Below, one piece after another: positions 56,464 through 64,000 of a stretch of DNA of 64,000 nucleotides. Every line of letters starts with the position of its first letter. Position 1 is the stretch's first letter. Position numbers and translations under genes: made by a program. The notes beneath the pieces are model-generated. The model had not been told where the DNA came from. It ran no database searches and was given only the letters and a program-made list of their open reading frames with translations. This DNA is from Cranoglanis bouderius. Lineage: Eukaryota > Chordata > Actinopteri > Siluriformes > Cranoglanididae. Location: NCBI GenBank assembly GCA_023630585.1, contig CM042539.1:30653255-30717254 (forward strand), given 5' to 3'.

Positions 56464-57632
56464 TTGGTCAAAAAGAATAACTGCAGGAGCAGGTGGGATT
56501 GTTCAAGGTTCTGCAGGAGCAGGCAAAATTTGTCAGAATTCCTTTAGGAGCAGTCAGGATTGGTCAGAAAGACAGGAATGATCAGAATACCTTTGGGAAT
56601 GGACCGTTTCGTCAGTTCTTTGGGACCATTTGGGATTGTACAAAGATTATGCTGGAGCTGGTAGAATTGGTCAGAATTCCTTTGGAAGTGGACGGGATTG
56701 GTCAGAAATACGTTAGGAGTGGACAGGATTGGTTTCCTCTGGGAGTAATTAGAGAGGATTAATAAGAAATCCTTCAGGAACAGACAGCATTGGTCAGGAT
56801 TACTTTGGGAGTGGATGGAATTGGTCATAATTCCTATGGGAGCAATCCCAATTTCTATGGGTGCATGTGGGATTGTTCAAAAGTTCTGCAGGAGCAGGCA
56901 GGCTTGGTCAGAATTCCTTCACAAATGGATAGGATTGTTAAGAATTGCTGTGGAAGTGGGCAGGACTGGTCAAAACTCCTTTGGGAGTGGATAGGATTGG
57001 GCAAAAAATCCTTTAGGAGTAGGTAGGATTTGTCAGAATTCCTTCGAGTGCAGATGGAATTGGTCAGAAATCTTTGGGAGTGGGTGAGATTGGTCAGAAT
57101 TTCTTCAAGACTTAGCATGATTGGTCAAAGTTCCTTTAGGAGTGGGCAGGATTGGTCAGAAATCCTTTGGGGGCAGACATGATTGGTCAGAACTCCTTCA
57201 AGCGTGGATGGAATTGGTCAGAATTCTTTGGGAGTGGGCAGGCTTGGTCAGTGTCCCTCTAAGAGTGGTCAGAATTCCTTCAGGAGCAATCAGCATTGAT
57301 CATAATTCCTTTGAGAGCAGATGGCATTGGTCAGCAATCCTTTGGGAGCAGGGAGCAGCATTCTTTCCTGGGCAGGATTGTTCAAAGGTTCTGCATGAAC
57401 AGGCAGTGTTGTTTGGAATTGTTTAGAATTTTTTTTGGGTGCAAGTGGGATTGTTCAAATGTTCTTTGTGAGTGGGCAGTATTGGTCAGAATTCCTTTGA
57501 GTGTGGATGGGTTTGTTCAGAATTCCTTTGGAAGCATGCTGGATTACTTTATTCCTTCAGAAGTGGATGGGATTTGTCAGCATTACTTTGGAAGCAGATG
57601 GGACTGGTCTGAATTCCTTTGGGAAACAGGCA
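56464..57632. repeat. 31-bp minisatellite, about 37 diverged units
   Basis: The unit begins TTGGTCAGAATTCCTTTGGG and continues AGTGGGCAGGA. Unit starts at 57121, 57152, 57183, 57214 and 57244 show the 31-bp step with rare indels. A variant GGATTGTTCAA-GTTCTGCAG replaces the standard unit at 56497, 56871, 57376 and 57449, suggesting past block duplications. Because 31 is not a multiple of three, long frames open on both strands (for example 57296-57694); these are not genes. Confidence 0.92.
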
Positions 57633-58162
57633 CACCCCTATTACTGGCTTCAGTCATTAAAAACCATCAGTCTTTATTAGTGAAGAACTTTTGAGTCTTG
57701 TTCAAGGAATGGGATTTGACAAAATTGTGTTTCATAATGAATGTCTAACGGAGTAACATCATACAGAAATGCCCTGACCTCAACACTGCCACCCTGCAAA
57801 AACGTATTGCTTTAACCAACAGAGATCATCAACCATAGTGAGATTCAAATGTTGAAATGAATGAAAAAAAAAAACACTTCCACAATTCCATTATTTATCA
57901 AGGTATACAAAGGATATAATGTGAGTCTTCCTCTTGAACTGGAGCACAGAGTGGACAGTCTATGACCTGAAATCAATCAGCAGGTCAATTATCCTATCCA
58001 GACTGCCCTCATTTAGTTAATAGATATAGAAGATGAGTTCTCAAGATACACTGTGTCCAATCTCATTTGTCTGATCAGTCAGACAGGATTAGGAAGTGTG
58101 TAGACTGTCATTCCCCAAAACCCACCCCACCCCCCAACATATCCAATTCTTTTCACTTAAGA

Positions 58163-58165
<3 letters not shown>
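57633..58165. other. No gene recognised
   Basis: No supported feature between the minisatellite and the AT array. Confidence 0.5.

Positions 58166-58243
<78 letters not shown>
58166..58243. repeat. (AT)39 microsatellite
   Basis: Uninterrupted AT units up to the left end of the Tc1 element; only ATACATA lies between. Confidence 0.95.
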
Positions 58244-58247
<4 letters not shown>

Positions 58248-58513
58248 CAGGAGGTGCATCTCAGTAAATTAGAATGTTGTGGAAAAGTTCATTTATTTCA
58301 GTAATTCAACTCAAATTGTGAAACTCATGTATTAAATAAATTCAATGCACACAGACTGAAGTAGTTTAAGTCTTTGGTTCTTTTAATTGTGATGATTTTG
58401 GCTCACATTTAACAAAAACCCACCAATTCACTATCTCAACAAATTAGAATATGGTGACATGCTAACCAGCTAATCAACTCAAAACACCTGCAAAGGTTTC
58501 CTGAGCCTTCAAA

Positions 58514-59489
58514 ATGGTCTCTCAGTTTGGTTCACTAGGTAAGCCACAAACATTCATTGCCAAAGAAGCTGGCTGTTCACAGAGTGCTGTATCCAAGCAT
58601 ATTAACAGAAAGTTGAGTGGAAGGAAAAAGTGTGGAAGAAAAAGATGCACAACCAACCGAGAGAACCGCAGCCTTATGAGGATTGTCAAGCAAAATCAAT
58701 TCAAGAATTTGAGTGAACTTCACAAGGAATGGACTGAGGCTGGGGTCAAGGCATCAAGAGCCACCACACGCAGACAAGGAATTTGGCTACAGTTGTCGTA
58801 TTCCTCTTGTTAAGCCACTCCTGAACCACAGACAACGTCAGAGGTGTCTTACCTGGGCTAAGGAGAAGAAGAACTGGACTGTTGCCCAGTGGTCCAAAGT
58901 CTTCTTTTCAGATGAGAGCAAGTTTTGTATTTCATTTGGAAACCAAGGTCCTAGAGTCTGGAGGAAGGGTGGAGAAGCTCATAGCCCAAGTTGCTTGAAG
59001 TCCAGTGTTAAGTTTCCACAGTCTGTGATGATTTGGGGTGCAAGGTTATCTGCTGGTGTTGGTCCATTGTGTTTTTTGAAAACCAAAGTCACTGCACCCG
59101 TTCACCAAGAAATTTTGGAGCACTTCATGCTTCCTTCTGCTGACCAGCTTTTTGAAGATGCTGATTTCATTTTCCAGCAGGATTTGGCACCTGCCCACAC
59201 TGCCAAAAGCACCAAAAGTTGGTTAAAGTTGGTTAAATGACCATGGCCATTTAACCAAATGCTTGACTGGCCAGCAAACTCACCACACCTGAACCCCATA
59301 GAGACTCTATGGGGTATCGTCAAGAGGAAAATGAGAAACAAGAGACCAAAAAATGCAGATGAGCTGAAGGCCACTGTCAAAGAAACCTGGGCTTCCATAC
59401 CACCTCAGCAGTGCCACAAACTGATCACCTCCATGCCACGCCGAATTGAGGCAGTAATTAAAGCAAAAGAAGCCCCTACCAAGTATTGA
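58514..59489 (+). pseudogene. Tc1-like transposase (DD34E), two lesions
   Basis: Start at 58514 (MVSQFGSLGKPQTFIAKEAG), about 60 bp inside the left terminal repeat. The first helix-turn-helix is KPQTFIAKEAGCSQSAVSKH, then the hook GRKKCGRKRCTTNREN and the second DNA-binding part to EAGVKASRATT. A deletion of about five bases near 58770 shifts the frame; the protein continues EFGYSCRIPLVKPLLNHRQR. The first catalytic aspartate is FFSDESKF (codon 58911-58913), the core motif SVMIWGA, the second aspartate FQQDLAPAHTAK (59181-59183). A local rearrangement at 59218-59262 inserts 15 bases net and a TGA. The glutamate follows in HLNPIETLW (59301-59303), and the gene ends APTKY, TGA at 59489. All catalytic residues survive, but the product would be truncated. 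Confidence 0.93.
59218..59262 (+). repeat. Local duplication plus palindrome inside the transposase
   Basis: GTTGGTTAAA is present twice in tandem (59219 on), and TGGTTAAATG is then followed, eight bases on, by its exact reverse complement CATTTAACCA. The related family sequence has a single TTGGTTAAATGACCATGG here. Net gain is 15 bases. Confidence 0.85.
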
Positions 59490-59770
59490 GTACATGTACA
59501 GTAAATGAACATACTTTCCAGAAGGCCAACAATTCACTAAAAATTTTTTTTTTATTGGTCTTATGAAGTATTCTAATTTGTTGAGATTGTGAATTGGTGG
59601 GTTTTTGTTAAATGTGAGCCAAAATCATCACAATTAAAAGAACCAAAGACTTAAACTACTTCAGTCTGTGTGCATTGAATTTATTTAATACACGAGTTTC
59701 ACAATTTGAGTTGAATTACTGAAATAAATGAACTTTTCCACAACATTCTAATTTATTGAGATGCACCTGT

Positions 59771-59771
59771 A

Positions 59772-59802
<31 letters not shown>
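59771..59802. repeat. (TG)n(TA)n microsatellite
   Basis: TGTGTGTGTG passes into about ten TA units immediately right of the Tc1 element; it is the other half of the split microsatellite. Confidence 0.9.
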
Positions 59803-60672
59803 GGATGGTATGAATGAATGAAGGAATAAATCATTCAATCAATCAATCAAACAAACAATCAATCAAATGGGTTAAAAATATTATTGTTGAAAAAAACCTG
59901 CAGTGTCTTTCTAAACATGATTAACATTGCCAGAATGCCAAAGGTAAGCACTCTGTCTGAATTAAAAAATAAATAAATAATTTATTTATCTATGCATAAA
60001 TGAGATAATTACATAGATAAGAAATTATATATTATATATTTAATACTATAATTATGCATCAACGTATTTACGTAAAACAGACTTAAATCGGTGGACCCCA
60101 AGCATGAATGGTTAGTGACAGCATATTTTTTTTTGCCTTTCACCACTTCAGAATCGTGACATTTTCAGAGTTTGGCTGATGAGCAGAACACAGCTGCATC
60201 TCTAATCCTTTATTATTACATGAGGCTATCCATGTCGTAAAAGCAGATGGCACAACATATGGTACAAACAACGTACCACAAACATGTCCATAATATGCGA
60301 AAAACAAGATTCTTATCTTAAAGTGCCACATATTTCTGATGAAACAAACAAAAGAGTTTTGCTAATCTACTTAGAGTTTTGCTAAGAGTTTTGGTGGTAA
60401 TCGAATTGTTGTATAACCAATATGTGATCTCCTTGTTAATTAGAAATTTGGTAAGTTCAAAGTGGAACTGCATTATATATATAAATTCTAGATTTCCAGA
60501 ATGCTGTGTACGGTGATGAATGACAGTTACCTGAAATACCAGCCGTGTGCATATGGTGATCCCCACCAAACTCCATAAAAGGCAAAGCTCACAGCGCTAA
60601 AATGATGAGTTAATGGCAGAAAAGGTGGAAGTGAAAGTTGTTTTGAGTCATGTCTAAGCCAATACACATATA
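59803..60672. other. No gene recognised
   Basis: A CAAT-rich simple stretch (TCAATCAATCAATC) lies at 59834-59864. No coding feature. Confidence 0.5.
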
Positions 60673-61372
60673 CAGTCCCCTCCAAACCTATTGAAACAGC
60701 AAGGCCAATTAATATTTTTTTTGCTGTAGACTGAAGACATTTGGGTTTGAGATCAAAAGATGAATATGAGAAGAGAGTTTAGAATTTCAGCTTTCATTTC
60801 ATGGTGTTTATATGTAGACGTGCTAAACGACATAGAAAATAGCACATTTGGTATCAGACCACCCAATTTGTAGGCGAGCAAGAATATTGGAACATGTGAC
60901 TGTTAGGTGTTTCTTGATGCCCAGGTGTGTCCTGTTAAATTGACTGTTTAAACAATAAATAGCTCTGAACATCTACTTTTGGTTTGAGCCTTCAGATTCA
61001 CCTGTGTAGACTGCATTTGTTGTTAAAAAGGATAAGCCAACATGAAGATTAGAGGGCTGTCTATGGGAGAAAAGCAAGCCATTTTGAAGCTGAGAAAAAG
61101 AAGGAAAATCAATCCGAGGCATTGCACAAACATCGGGCATAGCCAATACAACAATTTGGAACATCCTGAAAAAGAAAGAAACCACTGGTGTACTGAGCAA
61201 CAGACACCGAATGGGTCGGACAAGGAAAACAACAACAGCTGATGAGAAGCACTGTGAGGAATTGTTCTGTGAAGAAAAACCCAAAAACAACAGTCAGTGA
61301 CATCACCAACAACCCCCACAGGGCAGGGCTGAAGGTATTGCAATCCATCGTTCGAAGAAGAACTCGAAAGCA
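60673..61372 (+). mobile_element. 3'-truncated Tc1-like element (CAGTCCCC family), copy B
   Basis: TA at 60671-60672 precedes CAGTCCCCTCCAAACC, the true 5' terminus. The following 5' non-coding part (CATTTGGGTTTGAGATCAAA, GTGTTTATATGTAGACGTGC) matches copy A at 33.4 kb in reverse. The transposase start is at 61042. Similarity ends near GAAGAACTCGAAAGC (about 61372), in the second DNA-binding region; the catalytic part and right terminus are missing. Confidence 0.87.
61042..61372 (+). pseudogene. Tc1-like transposase N-terminal domain, frameshifted
   Basis: Begins MKIRGLSMGEKQAILKLRK exactly like copy A, then a small indel near 61100 puts the rest of the helix-turn-helix in another frame (IANTTIWNILKKKETTGVLS can be read in the next frame). 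The second DNA-binding part VKKNPKTTVSDITNN is again in a third frame from 61270. Copy A keeps this stretch open, so the lesions here are independent. Confidence 0.83.
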
Positions 61373-61941
<569 letters not shown>

Positions 61942-62009
61942 CATAATTTGACCAGTGCATTTGTGTTCCTCTTATACCACAACAATTTTTATAGAACAGC
62001 ACATCATAC

Positions 62010-62075
62010 ATTTTATATGTCTATAGTTACATTTAATATTGTGGAATGGCCATGTTATATCACTTATGTGATAGA
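62010..62075 (+). repeat. Family R fragment R10
   Basis: TTTTATATGTCTATAGTTAC, ATTTAATATTGTGGAATGGC and TTATATCACTTATGTGATAG correspond to the inner blocks at 34279-34360. Confidence 0.6.
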
Positions 62076-63554
62076 AAGCAATATTAATGGAGATTATTAG
62101 GTTTGCCTGACAAGCCAAATCGTTATCATATTAATTTAGCCAGCTTTTGGGAGAGATAAATCTTCTAGGCTAAGAAACACTTCCGTGTTGCTAAGAAATA
62201 AGATTATAGGTATAGCTAACAGTTTAGCATAGTACAAACTACATGCCTAAATCATCACACTCACCTCAAATAAACATTCAAAATGGCTGCTGCTAGTGTT
62301 TTCAGCTCTGATACCATTTTGTAATCAAAAGTTTTAAATAACATTGTGTTATACAACATCGCAAACCATGTGTGTGATCATAGGACTGCAGTTTGCACGG
62401 AATTTGCTAGCTATATGCCTCCTTTACATGTTTGCGAAATTAGCATCTTGGCTCTTGTGAAAAGCAAAAGAAGCAAGACACTAAACATGGCTGATTGAGA
62501 TCGAACTGTTGTAGCAAATGTTGAAATTACACATGAAATGAGCAGCAAAGCAATGATGCGTACCTAGCTAACGTCACGGTACGGCAGCTTGCTAAAGGTA
62601 CACAAACAGCTCGGATGACTGCCAAAGCAGAAAGTTCAACTCACCACATGAATATTAATGCCTTCTCCGCTTGGACAAGAACGAATTCATAATTAGCAGT
62701 GTGATCCGGACAAAAAAAACAAACAAACAAAAAAAAACTATGTTGATAAGCATACAGAGTGAAGCTAGCATCTAGCATTGTGTCCCTTTTGCTATCTAAA
62801 CATTGTATGCAGTGGATCATTTTTTGTAGATCATAGATAACCTGACTCCTGAAACCATTTTTTCACGTTATCCTTTTTACCAACTGGGGAAGTTGTACCA
62901 GAGGCCAAGGTTTATTTATTTATTTATTTATTTGCCTATAATTACACCGAATGATTTTACAGATAACGTGCCACACGAGAAAACATGGAGCTCTGCAAGC
63001 AAACAGAATTTTTACAGTAATTACATGAAAAAGCTCTCTTGGGAATCGCAGTGATTTCAGAGGGACTCATTGAGCAAAAATTACCTTGTGGCTGTTTGCA
63101 TTGTTCTCACTACACCAGTGTGTGTGTGTGTGTAGGCTTCATGTGTAGGCTAGCTGTACGTTTTTGTTTTTTTTATAATCAACTGTTTCACAAAATGTAG
63201 AGCTGGCTAATAAACCTGGCTATTAGTTGCTATTTGGTTAGTTAATATATTCTCATACTGCCATTTTCCTAGCTAGATTAGCTTGTGAAGTTCCACCAGA
63301 ACAAATGTGATCAAAATATACTGTTTAGTCATGTGCCAAATTCATAAATTCATATTCTGGGCTATTGTTAGCAATTTCACAGCTTTAAAAAGCTAGCTGT
63401 GTTGTATAGGTTGAAAGAAATAGAAATCTGTATTTCTGTACATGTTAATCTGTTCATTTCATGTTAATTTCGCTAAGCTTCTGGTTAGAAAGATTATGTT
63501 GTTGTACCAGAAATGTCAAAACGTTTTTCCTGATTTGCTTTTGTACCTTCAAAC

Positions 63555-63556
<2 letters not shown>
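62076..63556. other. No gene recognised
   Basis: TTTA-rich (62911-62933) and TG-rich (63118-63134) short tracts. No coding or RNA signal. Confidence 0.5.
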
Positions 63557-63606
<50 letters not shown>

Positions 63607-63616
63607 GTTATTAATA
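63557..63616. repeat. (TTA)n microsatellite
   Basis: About 16 uninterrupted TTA units with a GTT interruption near the right end. Confidence 0.95.
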
Positions 63617-64000
63617 GCCAGTCGCTGTAATTTCTTCTAGTATATGAAATATGATAATCAGTATCAGGTTTGAGTTTGGAATATGATCAAATAATCAACG
63701 TCCAAAGTTTAGAATTAATGAGTTAATTGTTATACTATTGTTGTTTATTGTAGTTTACTACGTATACTAGGCTACAATTATATCGTTGTTAATAGCTGTT
63801 AAGCATTAAATGTAAAAAAAAATGTTATAGTGGCTTGTAGACACTATACTAAACGATGATGGTAATCAGTATCGGTTTCAAATTTAGAAATGACAATATA
63901 CCGTACGTATATGTCAGATCTAGTAAAAATAATTAGTATTGGGTTTGAAATTTTTAAACATTGCCAAATTTACAGTGATGTAGGTTTACAAAATTTACTT
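63617..64000. other. No gene recognised
   Basis: AT-rich end of the window without supported features. Confidence 0.5.

Larger units (their letters stand above)
58248..59769 (+). mobile_element. Young, complete Tc1-like transposon (DD34E, CAGGTGCATC ends)
   Basis: The element is 1,522 bp, with TA at both edges (58246-58247, 59770-59771). Inverted terminal repeats of about 200 bp (58248-58451 and 59569-59769) differ at about three bases plus one 3-bp indel at the left tip (CAGGAGGTGCATC against CAGGTGCATC). That is roughly 98% identity, pointing to a recent insertion. The target lies inside an AT/TG microsatellite: (AT)n on the left and TGTGTGTGTATATAT on the right. The transposase gene has two breaks. 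Confidence 0.95.

Noticed and set aside
56493..57694. Several long open frames (76-132 codons) on both strands
   Set aside because: They are read-through of the 31-bp minisatellite, whose period rotates the frame; the residues repeat as shifted versions of the same unit.

Overview
This window looks like nuclear DNA from a ray-finned fish, most likely an otophysan such as a catfish. That rests on the repeat mix: several Tc1-like transposon families, L2-type LINE pieces with the fish-type 3' tail, tRNA-derived SINEs, a DIRS-like tyrosine-recombinase retrotransposon, and long (AT)n, (AAT)n, (GA)n and (CA)n microsatellites. The DNA is AT-rich. I found no host protein-coding exon, tRNA gene, rRNA gene or CRISPR array that I can support. 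All recognisable coding sequence belongs to decayed transposons. The window is therefore a gene desert or the inside of very large introns.

Layout: 0-9 kb holds dispersed repeats, an L2 3' end (2.29-2.93 kb) and a non-autonomous Tc1-like element (8.1-8.8 kb). 9.5-10.8 kb is an irregular array of old duplications. 11.7-12.9 kb is a DIRS-like relic with RNase H and tyrosine-recombinase pieces. 14-29 kb carries unidentified dispersed repeats, a composite Tc1 relic (17.8-18.3 kb), a nearly complete miniature element with a second repeat nested in it (19.9-20.7 kb), an 11-bp satellite (22.9 kb) and a 1.5-kb Tc1-like element with DD38E spacing (24.5-26.1 kb). 30.8-35.4 kb has two differently deleted copies of a DD36E-type Tc1 family flanking a relic of another Tc1 family. 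36-53 kb is a patchwork of fish dispersed repeats, SINEs, L2 remnants and a Tc1 C-terminal relic (40.3 kb). 56.46-57.63 kb is a 31-bp minisatellite. 58.25-59.77 kb is a young, almost intact Tc1 element inserted in a TA microsatellite. 60.67-61.37 kb is a second copy of the family seen at 32.8 kb.

The elements do not form a working system. Every transposase seen here is broken by frameshifts, stops, deletions or loss of a catalytic residue. They do share mechanisms: Tc1 elements use TA targets, and some SINEs carry tails like those of LINEs. The most informative signals are a template-switch-like palindrome inside the young transposase, the differing catalytic spacings (DD34E, DD36E, DD38E) within 35 kb, and a dispersed miniature-element family whose termini carry a perfect CCAAT box.
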